Source of the DNA: Micromonospora sediminicola
GTDB taxonomy: Bacteria > Actinomycetota > Actinomycetes > Mycobacteriales > Micromonosporaceae
Assembly (NCBI RefSeq): GCF_900089585.1
Contig: NZ_FLRH01000003.1
Span: forward strand, 3,796,501 to 3,860,500
Reading direction: 5' to 3'
DNA length: 64,000 bases
Each line of letters opens with the position of its first letter. Positions within the stretch are counted from its first letter, which is position 1. This document shows, piece by piece, positions 18,839 to 28,751 of this stretch. The translations under genes and the position numbers were made by a program. The notes beneath the pieces are model-generated. The model was given only the letters and a program-made list of their open reading frames with translations, had not been told where the DNA came from and did not search any database.

Positions 18839-18856
18839 AAGGGATATTATGCACGA
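18831..18856. promoter_or_regulatory. dif-shaped palindrome overlapping the recombinase start codon
   Basis: Arms tcgtgcataa (18831-18840) and ttatgcacga (18847-18856) are perfect 10-bp inverse complements around the 6-bp centre gggata. The ATAA-N6-TTAT core equals the core of Xer/dif sites. The recombinase ATG lies inside the left arm. It may be a recombination site, an autoregulatory operator, or both. Confidence 0.7.
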
Positions 18857-18937
18857 TTCTCGCGTTCTCGCCAGTGGGGCGTTCCCGGGGGAGAGCGGAC
18901 GGAAAAACGCGTTGTGGACCTCCGGAGACTGGACCGC

Positions 18938-19574
18938 ATGGTGGAGATCGACGCCGCGCTCGTCCGGACTCTCGTCGCCGCGCAGTTCCCGCAGTGGGCG
19001 CACCTGCCGGTCACCGCGGTCACGCGACAGGGGTGGGACAACCGGACCTTCCGTATCGGCGACGACCTGCTGGTCCGCCTGCCCAGCGCCGAGGGCTACG
19101 CGTCGGCAATCGCCAAGGAGGACCACTGCCTGCCGATCCTGGCCCGCCATCTGCCGCTGCCCGCACCCGAACCCGTCGCCACTGGAGCGCCTCGGTGACC
19201 GGGTGGACGGCGACGCCTGCCGCGAGGTGTGGGCGCGTGCACTGACCTCGGCCTGGCCGGGAGTGCCGGTGTGGTTCCACGGTGACGTCTCGGCGGGCAA
19301 CCTGTTGGTCGTGGACGGGCGGCTCGCCGCGGTGATCGATTTCGGCACGTGCGGGGTGGGTGATCCGGCGTGCGATCTGGTGCCGGCGTGGACGTGGTGC
19401 GTCGGCGCCGAACGCGCGGTGTTCCGGGACGCGGTCGGTCTGGACGCCGACAGCTGGCGTCGGGCCCGCGGGTGGGCGCTGTGGAAGGCGCTGATCTCGG
19501 TCGCGCACGGCAGCGAGGCTCCGGAGGAGCCGTTGCGGGTGGTGGCGGAGGTCCTCGCCGATCCGGTGGTGTGA
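18938..19574 (+). pseudogene. Aminoglycoside phosphotransferase-family protein, internally deleted and frameshifted
   Basis: The N-terminal part (MVEIDAALVRTLVAAQF, QGWDNRTFRIGDDLLVRLPS, ending in PEPVATGAPR and a stop at 19198) and the C-terminal part (LERLGDRVDGDACREVWARA, WFHGDVSAGNLLV with the catalytic HGD, VIDFGTCGVGDPACDL with the metal Asp) belong to one APH-fold kinase. They are in different frames and abut directly. Roughly 100 middle residues of the usual 290-300 are missing. The break near 19180-19195 is thus a deletion with frame change. Relatives are macrolide or aminoglycoside kinase-like proteins of unknown substrate. Confidence 0.85.
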
Positions 19575-19603
19575 ACGGGCGCGGGGAGGCCCCGATCCGC
19601 TTT

Positions 19604-19631
19604 ACTTGACATAATGTAGATTATCGAATCG
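19604..19631. other. dif: Probable dif site (chromosome dimer resolution, replication terminus)
   Basis: 28 bp made of arm ACTTGACATAA, centre TGTAGA and arm TTATCGAATCG. Read on the minus strand, the half CGATAAT plus ACATTATGTCAAGT is identical to the actinobacterial dif consensus I recall (TTSRCCGATAATVNACATTATGTCAAGT); only the outer five bases of one arm differ. It is an isolated AT-rich site in intergenic DNA. XerC and XerD would recombine here to resolve dimers at the terminus. Confidence 0.85.
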
Positions 19632-19693
19632 AGCGGTACGGGGTGCGGGGCGGCGGTGTCGGTGCCGGACGCCGCCGCCCCGCGTACGCCGGG

Positions 19694-22054
<2,361 letters not shown>

Positions 22055-22081
22055 GGTGTCTCCGTCCGGTCGTGCGGGGTG

Positions 22082-22531
22082 TCAGTCGAGCCAGGCGCCG
22101 TCGCGCATGAGCGTGCGGTCGGTCATCTCGTTCACCTCGCGCCAGGCCTGGATGCGGCGGGGTCGGATGCGGTACCAGTGGTAGGGCTCGGTCAGGGTAC
22201 GGGGGTCGAAGCCGGTGCGGGTGGCGAAGCGGTCGCCGCGGTCGGTGGGTAGGGCGTGGATGTCGAGGGTTTCGACGTCGCCGTCGATCATGACGACGTC
22301 GCGGGTGTGGCCGAGGCCGACGCGGGCGCGGCCGGTGGCGAGGTTGCGGCCGGTGGGGCTGTGCGCGGCGGTGGCCAGCAGCAGGGTGTGGCCGTCCCAG
22401 TCGAAGGACAGGGGCACGAGGTGGGGGGTGCCGTCGGGGTCGGCGCTGGCGACCCAGCAGTCGATGTCGTGGTCGAGCCGGTGGGTGGTGTCCTGGCGGC
22501 GTCGGGCGCGGGTGCGGGGGGCGTCGGTCAT
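22082..22531 (-). CDS. Pyridoxamine 5'-phosphate oxidase-family protein (flavin/F420 split-barrel)
   Basis: 149 residues. Split-barrel features: CWVASADPDGTPHLVPLSFDWDG at the start, ATAAHSPTGRNLATGRARVGLG in the middle, and a YHWYRIRPRRIQAWREVNEM tail close to the TIGR03618-like F420-dependent group. The cofactor (FMN or F420) cannot be decided from sequence alone. It is upstream of the UvrA-like gene on the same strand with a 27-bp gap, and 8 bp downstream of the VOC gene, so these genes probably form one transcript. Confidence 0.82.
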   Translation of the reverse strand: MTDAPRTRARRRQDTTHRLDHDIDCWVASADPDGTPHLVPLSFDWDGHTLLLATAAHSPTGRNLATGRARVGLGHTRDVVMIDGDVETLDIHALPTDRGDRFATRTGFDPRTLTEPYHWYRIRPRRIQAWREVNEMTDRTLMRDGAWLD

Positions 22532-22539
22532 CGGTGGGT

Positions 22540-22953
22540 TCAGCGCCGCTCGTTGATGCGGATGAGGTTGCCGGTGGGGTCGCGGAAGGCGCAGTCGCGG
22601 ACGCCGTAGGGCTGTTCGGTGGGTTCCTGGACGACGTCGGCGCCGCTGGCCTGGAGGCGGTCGAACAGGCCGTCGAGGTCGTCGGTGGCGAGGGTGAGGG
22701 CGCCGTAGCTGCCCTTGGCGATGAGTTCGTGGATGGTGCGGCGCTCGTCGTCGGTGATGCCGGGGTCGACGGCCGGGGGGTGCAGGACGATGCCGGTCTC
22801 GGGCTGTTCGGGTGGGCCGACGGTGAGCCAGCGCATGGTGTCGCCCTGGCCGACGTCGTTGCGCAGGTCGAAGCCGAGGGTGTCGCGGTAGAAGGCGATG
22901 GCGGCGTCGGCGTCGGTGTGCGGCAGGAAGGCGTAGTGGATGGTGATCGTCAT
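22540..22953 (-). CDS. VOC-family protein (glyoxalase/bleomycin-resistance fold)
   Basis: 137 residues from the ATG at 22953. The two beta-alpha-beta-beta-beta repeats of the VOC fold are visible: TIHYAFLPHTDADAAIAFYRD TLGF in the first and YGALTLATDDLDGLFDRL, ending with VRDCAFRDPTGNLIRINE, in the second. The terminal glutamate and the DPxGN motif fit metal-site members. The gene starts 5 bp after the stop of the AraC-type regulator, which probably controls it. Substrate unknown; the cassette (AraC, VOC, PNPOx, UvrA-like) reads like a small-molecule tolerance module (inference). Confidence 0.85.
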   Translation of the reverse strand: MTITIHYAFLPHTDADAAIAFYRDTLGFDLRNDVGQGDTMRWLTVGPPEQPETGIVLHPPAVDPGITDDERRTIHELIAKGSYGALTLATDDLDGLFDRLQASGADVVQEPTEQPYGVRDCAFRDPTGNLIRINERR

Positions 22954-22958
22954 GGTGG

Positions 22959-23426
<468 letters not shown>

Positions 23427-23471
23427 CTGTGCATCTTCCCTGCTCGGCGGCGGGGTCGTCCACCTGTTCGG

Positions 23472-24506
23472 TCAGGGCGGCGTGTCGGTCGACCCGGCGG
23501 CCCAGGCGGTCCAGGCGTCGCGCCAGGCCTGGTCTGCGGCGGCGCGTCGGTGGAGGTCGGCCGTGGGATCCGGCACCAGTCGTTGGTGGTGTCGCCAGGC
23601 TCGGTGGGCCGGGCCGCTGGGTGGGTCGTCGGCGAGGCCGGTGACGTGCAGGAGGGTTTCGGTGATGGCGCGTTCGCGTAGCCGGGGTGAGGTGTCGAAC
23701 CAGTCGGCGTGCCCGGCGAGCGTGGTGAGGTGGGCGATCGCGTCGGACACCGCACGGTTGGCCGCCGGTTCGCTCTGGTCGGTCAGTTCCTGCTGGCGGC
23801 GCACGGCGGCGCGCCAGAGGCCGGACCAGTGAGCCGGCAGTTCGGGGTGTGCTCCCCCGCCGGCGATCCAGGTCAGGGTTTGGCGGCGGTGGGTCAGGGC
23901 GGCGTCGATCAGCGCCCGGTGCGGTTCACGGGCGAGGTCTTGTGGCACGGGCGGTGGGGGTGGCTGCGGGAGCGGGTCGGGTCGACGCCATGTGCGGTCG
24001 AGCAGGGGTGCCGGGTCGGCGACGAGGCGGAGCTGGATGGTGGCCGCGGGCCAGTCGCGGGCCACGACCGTGATCTCGGCGTCGATCAGGGCGTCGGCGC
24101 AGCGGGTCGCCGTCCACCGGTCGCCGGCTCGCACGGTGCGTCCGGTGACGGGTCGGCCGTCGAGGTGCATCGTGGCGTCGTCCTCGGTCCATTCGACGTC
24201 GGACAGGTGTGCGCCGGCCATGCGCATCGCATGTTCCAGTCGGTGGCGGAGGGGGTCGCCCCGGTTGTCGGCGCGGCGCGCGGTGTCGACGACGGCCCAC
24301 GGGCCGGTCGTCGCGTCGCCGTGCGCGACCCGTACGTGGGTGATCGTGCCGTCGGTGGATTCGAGTCCGGCGAACCGCGCGGTGGTGGGCAGGCCGGGGC
24401 CGGTGAGCGCGACGACGGGCAGGCCGCTGTCGCGCAGTTCACGGCGCAGGTGCTCGGTCTGTCGTGCGAGGCGCTCGTCGACGTGGGCTCTCGGGTCGTG
24501 TTCCAC
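23472..24506 (-). CDS. Conserved hypothetical protein, unknown function
   Basis: 344 residues, not recognised. It has no signal peptide or membrane segment. The N-terminal part starts MEHDPRAHVDERLARQTEHL. The middle shows a beta-rich stretch (GRPVTGRTVRAGDRWTATR, then ALIDAEITVVARDWPAATIQ), followed by a proline run (DPLPQPPPPPVPQDL) acting as a linker. The C-terminal third is helical and tryptophan/histidine-rich. The linker implies two domains. It lies upstream of the AraC-VOC cassette with a 45-bp gap; whether it shares the transcript is uncertain. Confidence 0.6.
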   Translation of the reverse strand: MEHDPRAHVDERLARQTEHLRRELRDSGLPVVALTGPGLPTTARFAGLESTDGTITHVRVAHGDATTGPWAVVDTARRADNRGDPLRHRLEHAMRMAGAHLSDVEWTEDDATMHLDGRPVTGRTVRAGDRWTATRCADALIDAEITVVARDWPAATIQLRLVADPAPLLDRTWRRPDPLPQPPPPPVPQDLAREPHRALIDAALTHRRQTLTWIAGGGAHPELPAHWSGLWRAAVRRQQELTDQSEPAANRAVSDAIAHLTTLAGHADWFDTSPRLRERAITETLLHVTGLADDPPSGPAHRAWRHHQRLVPDPTADLHRRAAADQAWRDAWTAWAAGSTDTPP

Positions 24507-24615
24507 CGCGACCTCCTCGTCCGCGCGGGGTTTCCGGCTGCGACGGTACTCGCGCGGGTCGCCGCCCGGTCGCGTCAGGCATGTTGGCGCGGCCGGGCGG
24601 CGGTGTCGGTCGGGG

Positions 24616-25284
24616 TCAGGTGATGGTCGTGGACGTGGTCGGCGAGTAGGAGTAGCAGAGCCAGCCGGCTTCGGTGATGGTGAAGCTGCCCCAGGTGACG
24701 GTGGCGTTGGCCCAGCCGCGGGTCAGGTTCAGGGTGCGGGCGCTGGCGGCCCAGGACAGGCCGAGGCCGGAGTAGTAGCCGTCGTACTCGTCGTAGTTCT
24801 GGGTGGAGTGGCCGCCGTTGTCGCTGATGTCGACGTGCCAGTGGATGTCCCATGGGCCGCCCGAGGCCTGGACGAGGGTCATGCCCGTCGTCAATGTCGC
24901 CCGGCCGCCGCCTCTGGGGTCGAGGCCGACCCATGAGCTGCCGCACTCGCCGGTTGCCGCGCCGTAGCTGTTGGTGGACATCGAGCTGCCCGGCTTGAGG
25001 ACACCGTGCTCGGGCACGTAGCGCCCTTCGGTCGCTGCCGTTGCCTTGTCGGCCGGCACCGAAGACTGGGAGCCGTCGGGCAACGTCACGACGCGGTAGC
25101 CGTGCGCCTCGGCGACCTTCGCGTCGAAGCCCACCAGGCCCATGCCGAGACGGTCGGTCTTGGCGACGGCGCCGGGTGCCGCGGCAGCCGGGGTCGTGAG
25201 GGCCGGGACGCCTGCCGTGGCGAGTGCGAGAGCGAGCAGCGCTGATGCGGACAGTCGGGTGCGTCGTCTGTTCCTGGTGGTCAT
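24616..25284 (-). CDS. Secreted protein of unknown function
   Basis: 222 residues with an N-terminal signal peptide: basic MTTRNRRRTRLSAS, hydrophobic ALLALALATAGVPAL, and a probable cleavage after AAA near residue 37. The mature part is rich in Gly, Ser, Tyr and Trp (SMSTNSYGAATGECGSSWVG, DEYDGYYSGLGLSW), with two cysteines likely to form a disulfide (GECGSSW and WLCYSY). It resembles small beta-sandwich exoproteins but no family is assigned. The upstream region (25320-25370) is AT-rich with a TATAAAT stretch on the minus strand, suggesting its own promoter. Confidence 0.65.
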   Translation of the reverse strand: MTTRNRRRTRLSASALLALALATAGVPALTTPAAAAPGAVAKTDRLGMGLVGFDAKVAEAHGYRVVTLPDGSQSSVPADKATAATEGRYVPEHGVLKPGSSMSTNSYGAATGECGSSWVGLDPRGGGRATLTTGMTLVQASGGPWDIHWHVDISDNGGHSTQNYDEYDGYYSGLGLSWAASARTLNLTRGWANATVTWGSFTITEAGWLCYSYSPTTSTTIT

Positions 25285-25374
25285 TCCTTCTCCCCGTGTG
25301 AGTGACGTTCCCCGAGCCTATTCGAGATGCGTCAATATTTATAGAGAAGGATGGATGTGTTTCGAGATAGCTGG

Positions 25375-26226
25375 TCAGCGCAGTTGGCGGGCGGTGAAGC
25401 GGGTGGGTGGGTCGGCGATGGCGTCCTGGGCGGCGACGAGTTGCAGTTCGCGGGTGCCGGCGGCGAGGGTGGCCTCGAGTACCGCGAAGATCGAGTTGGT
25501 GGTGCGTTCGAGCGCGGTCTCGGGTGAGCCGGTGGTGGCGAGGTGGGCCAGGTAGAGGGCGGCGGTGACGTCGCCGCCGCCGTTGGGGGCGATCGGCAGC
25601 AGCGGGGTGGTGACCGCCCACGCGCCGGTGTCGGAGACGGCGACCACGTCGAGGTGGTCGGCGGGCAGGTCGCCGTGCAGGACGCTGGTGACCAGGACGT
25701 GGCGGGGGCCGGTGGCGCGGACGGTGTCGACGGCGGCGAGCAGGTCGTCGAGGGTGTCGGTGGTGCGGCCGGCGAGGAACTCCAGCTCGAACTGGTTGGG
25801 GGTGACGATGTCGGCGCGGGGGACGACGGTGTCGCGGAGGTATTCGGGGATGCCGGGGCGGACGAACATGCCGCGGCCGACGTCGCCCATGACCGGGTCG
25901 CAGCAGTAGAGGGCGTCGGGGTTGGCGGCCTTGACCTGGGCGACGGCGTCGAGGATGACCGCGCCGACGGCCGGGTCGCCCTGGTAGCCGGAGAGCACGG
26001 CGTCGGCGGTGCCGAGGACGCCGCGGTCGGCGATGCCGGCGATGACGTCGGCGACGTCGGTGGGGGCGAGCAGGGGGCCGCGCCAGGCGCCGTAGCCGGT
26101 GTGGTTGGAGAAGTGCACGGTCAGTACGGGCCAGACCTCGTGGCGGAGGCGTTGCAGGGGGAACACGGCGGCGGAGTTGCCGACGTGGCCGTAGGCGACC
26201 GACGACTGGATGGACAGGATCTTCAC
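25375..26226 (-). CDS. pdxY: Pyridoxal kinase
   Basis: 283 residues from a GTG at 26226 (KILSIQSSVAYGHVGNSAAV), the typical PdxY start. Further ribokinase-fold motifs: HFSNHTGYGAWRG, GYQGDPAVG, CDPVMGDVGRGMFV, DIVTPNQFELEFL and the anion-hole/catalytic block PNGGGDVTAALYLA, with Asp as base. In most kinases this reads GTGD; the GGGD form occurs in PdxY. It phosphorylates pyridoxal with ATP in the salvage of vitamin B6. It is divergent from the MFS carrier gene by 140 bp. Confidence 0.93.
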   Translation of the reverse strand: MKILSIQSSVAYGHVGNSAAVFPLQRLRHEVWPVLTVHFSNHTGYGAWRGPLLAPTDVADVIAGIADRGVLGTADAVLSGYQGDPAVGAVILDAVAQVKAANPDALYCCDPVMGDVGRGMFVRPGIPEYLRDTVVPRADIVTPNQFELEFLAGRTTDTLDDLLAAVDTVRATGPRHVLVTSVLHGDLPADHLDVVAVSDTGAWAVTTPLLPIAPNGGGDVTAALYLAHLATTGSPETALERTTNSIFAVLEATLAAGTRELQLVAAQDAIADPPTRFTARQLR

Positions 26227-26365
26227 CGGTTCATCGTCGCATCCGGGGCCGGTGGTGACCGTTCGGCTCAGGGTTTCGACCGTCGGGCGCGGGGCGGGTT
26301 TGGGCGCAGCGTGCGGCGGGGGCATGAAGCGAGGTGTTCTCGTCATCCGGACGGAGGAAGCACTG

Positions 26366-27784
26366 ATGCTTTCCGCACTCGATCGTCGGCACACCGTCGC
26401 GCCACCGGGTTACAGCCGTTGGCTGATTCCCCCGGCGGCGTTGGCGATCCATCTCTGCATCGGGCAGGTCTACGCGACCAGCGTGTACAAGAACTCTCTG
26501 ATCGCGCACTTCGACACCGGGCAGACGGCGATCGGGGTGATCTTCAGCATCGCGATCGTGATGTTGGGGTTGTCGGCCGCGGTGGCCGGTACGTGGGTGG
26601 AGGCGAACGGGCCGCGTAAGGCGATGTTCGTCTCGGCGTGTTTCTGGGCGGCGGGATTCCTGGTGGGCGCGTTGGGGATCGCGACGTCGCAGCTGTGGCT
26701 GCTGTACCTGGGATACGGGGTGCTGGGCGGAATCGGTCTGGGGATCGGGTACATCTCCCCCGTCTCCACGTTGATCAAGTGGTTTCCGGACCGGCCGGGT
26801 CTGGCGACCGGTCTGGCGATCATGGGGTTCGGTGGTGGGGCGATGGTGGCCTCTCCCCTGTCCCGGCAGCTGTTGTCGTTCTTCGACTCCGGGTACGACC
26901 CGTCGAACAGCGGTTCGACGGCGTCGGGGTCGGCGTTGGTGTGGTTGTTCGTCACCCTCGGCGTCGGCTATTTCGTGATCATGATGTTCGGGGTGTTCAA
27001 CGTGCGGGTGCCGGCGGCGGACTGGCGTCCGGCCGGCTTCGACCCGGCGAGGGTGGCGGCGAAGCCGCTGGTGACCACCGCGAACGTGTCGGCGGCGAAC
27101 GCGGTGAAGACCCGTTCGTTCTGGCTGCTGTGGGTGGTGCTGTTCTGCAACGTGACCGCCGGGATCGGCATCCTGGAGCAGGCCAGCCCGATGATCCAGG
27201 ACTTCTTCCGCGAGGGTGGCACGTCGGCGGTGTCGGTGGCGGCGGCCGGCGGTTTCGTGGGGCTGCTGTCGTTGTTCAACATGGCGGGCCGGTTCGTCTG
27301 GTCGTCGACCTCGGACGTGATCGGCCGGAAGCCGATCTACGTGGTGTACCTGGGTGTGGGCATGGTGCTGTACCTGCTGCTGGCGCTGGTGGGGCAGAGC
27401 GCGACGGCGTTGTTCGTGCTGCTGGCGTGCGTGATCCTGTCGTTCTACGGCGGTGGGTTCGCCACCGTGCCGGCGTACCTGCGGGACCTGTTCGGCACGT
27501 TCGAGGTGGGTGCGATCCACGGTCGGCTGCTGACCGCGTGGTCGGCGGCGGGGGTGGCGGGTCCGCTGATCGTCAACGCGTTCCTCGACGCGCAGGGCGA
27601 GCCGGGCACGTTGACCGCGGCGGCGTACCGGCCGGCGCTGTTCACGATGGTCGGGGTGCTGGCGGTGGGGTTGGTGGCGAACCTGCTGATCCGGCCGGTG
27701 CCGCAGCGGTTCCACGAGCCGGCGTCGGGCCGGGAGGAGAGGGCGGACGAGCGGCCGGTGGCGGCGGAGAGGAGCGGGTCGTGA
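26366..27784 (+). CDS. Oxalate/formate antiporter-family MFS transporter
   Basis: 472 residues from the ATG at 26366, with GGAGG at 26353-26357. Twelve membrane segments in the MFS arrangement are seen. OFA-type features: WLIPPAALAIHLCIGQVYATSVY in TM1, GTWVEANGPRKAMF between TM2 and TM3, and GIGYISPVSTLIKWFPDRPG at TM4-TM5; the second half has RFVWSSTSDVIGRKPIY. Substrates in the family are organic anions such as oxalate and formate; this one is not determined. Its stop overlaps the start of a 41-residue membrane protein gene (GTGA), so the two are translationally coupled. Confidence 0.88.
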   Translation: MLSALDRRHTVAPPGYSRWLIPPAALAIHLCIGQVYATSVYKNSLIAHFDTGQTAIGVIFSIAIVMLGLSAAVAGTWVEANGPRKAMFVSACFWAAGFLVGALGIATSQLWLLYLGYGVLGGIGLGIGYISPVSTLIKWFPDRPGLATGLAIMGFGGGAMVASPLSRQLLSFFDSGYDPSNSGSTASGSALVWLFVTLGVGYFVIMMFGVFNVRVPAADWRPAGFDPARVAAKPLVTTANVSAANAVKTRSFWLLWVVLFCNVTAGIGILEQASPMIQDFFREGGTSAVSVAAAGGFVGLLSLFNMAGRFVWSSTSDVIGRKPIYVVYLGVGMVLYLLLALVGQSATALFVLLACVILSFYGGGFATVPAYLRDLFGTFEVGAIHGRLLTAWSAAGVAGPLIVNAFLDAQGEPGTLTAAAYRPALFTMVGVLAVGLVANLLIRPVPQRFHEPASGREERADERPVAAERSGS

Positions 27785-27906
27785 ACGAGCGGGTCGGTGG
27801 CGGGCAGCGGGTCCGCCTGGTGGTGTCGTGGCTGGTGGTGTCGGTGCTGTTGGGTTACGGCGTGGTGCAGACGCTGATCACGGCGGCGAAGCTGTTCACG
27901 CAGTGA
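27781..27906 (+). CDS. MFS transporter small subunit, single-span membrane protein
   Basis: 41 residues from a GTG that overlaps the MFS stop codon (GTGA); AGGAG lies at 27770-27774. After a basic start (MNERVGGGQRVRL) there is one membrane helix, VVSWLVVSVLLGYGVVQTLI, and the chain ends TAAKLFTQ. Similar tiny proteins follow OFA-type carriers in other actinobacteria and are annotated as MFS transporter small subunit (from memory). They probably stabilise or modulate the carrier. The gene is easily missed because of its size. Confidence 0.8.
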   Translation: MNERVGGGQRVRLVVSWLVVSVLLGYGVVQTLITAAKLFTQ

Positions 27907-27914
27907 GGGCGGCT

Positions 27915-27939
27915 GCGGCCCGGGTCTCCCCCGGGCCGC
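27915..27939. terminator. Bidirectional hairpin terminator
   Basis: Arms gcggcccggg and cccgggccgc, perfect over 10 bp, loop tctcc. It lies between the convergent MFS small-subunit and SDR genes. Confidence 0.75.
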
Positions 27940-27947
27940 CGCGCCGC

Positions 27948-28676
27948 TCAGAGGCCGCCGGCCACGCGTAGGACGGCGCCGGTGGTGTACGAGGCGTCGG
28001 GGCCGAGCAGGTGGGCGATGGCGCCGGCGACCTCGTCGGGTTCGCCGGCGCGGCCCAGCGGGATCCGACCGGCGGCGGTGTCGGGTCGGTCCGGCACGCC
28101 GGAGCGGGCGTGGATGTCGGTGCGGATGATGCCGGGCGCGACCGCGTTGACCCGGATGCCGCGCGGGGCGAGTTCCTTGGCCAGGCCGACGGTGAGGGTG
28201 TCGGTGGCGGCCTTCGCGGCGGCGTAGTGGATGTACTCGCCGGGGCTGCCGAGGGTGGCGGCGGCGGAGGAGACGTTGACGATCGCGCCGCCGGCGGTCA
28301 TCCGGCGGGCCGCCTGCTGGGCGCAGAGGACGTAGCCGACGAGGTTGACGTCGACGACCTCGCGCAGGTCCTCGGCGCGCAGGTCGGTGAACGGGCCGAT
28401 GGGGCTGGTGACGCCGGCGTTGTTGACCAGGCCGGTGAGCGGGCCGAGCCGGTCGGCGGCGTCGAAGATGCGGCGTACCTGCTCGGGGTCGCAGGTGTCG
28501 GCGGCGACGGTGACCGCGCGGCGGCCGGCGGCGCGCACGTCGGCGGCCACGGATTCGGCGGCCGCGTGGTCGGTGCGGTAGCCGATCACCAGGTCGTGGC
28601 CGTCGGCGGCGAGTCGTCGGGCGGTGGCCGCGCCGATGCCGCGCCCTCCCCCGGTAACGATGGTGACGGAGGTCAA
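27948..28676 (-). CDS. Short-chain dehydrogenase/reductase (classical SDR)
   Basis: 242 residues from a TTG at 28676, the only start that fits the family; a GGGGAGAAGGG lies just upstream. SDR motifs are complete: TIVTGGGRGIGAATAR (TGxxxGxG), NNAGV, NVSSAAA with the catalytic Ser, YIHYAAAKAA (YxxxK, with Tyr one helical turn after the Ser), and the PG loop VAPGIIRTDIH. It ends with the typical GAVLRVAGGL. It is probably an NADP-dependent oxidoreductase of the FabG-like group, substrate unknown. It is divergent from the patatin gene. Confidence 0.9.
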   Translation of the reverse strand: MTSVTIVTGGGRGIGAATARRLAADGHDLVIGYRTDHAAAESVAADVRAAGRRAVTVAADTCDPEQVRRIFDAADRLGPLTGLVNNAGVTSPIGPFTDLRAEDLREVVDVNLVGYVLCAQQAARRMTAGGAIVNVSSAAATLGSPGEYIHYAAAKAATDTLTVGLAKELAPRGIRVNAVAPGIIRTDIHARSGVPDRPDTAAGRIPLGRAGEPDEVAGAIAHLLGPDASYTTGAVLRVAGGL

Positions 28677-28751
28677 TGCCCTTCTCCCCTGCCTGGTGGT
28701 GGGGGCGACGTTACCGTGAGCGGGACCACCCGGGGTGGAGAGGACTGTCAC

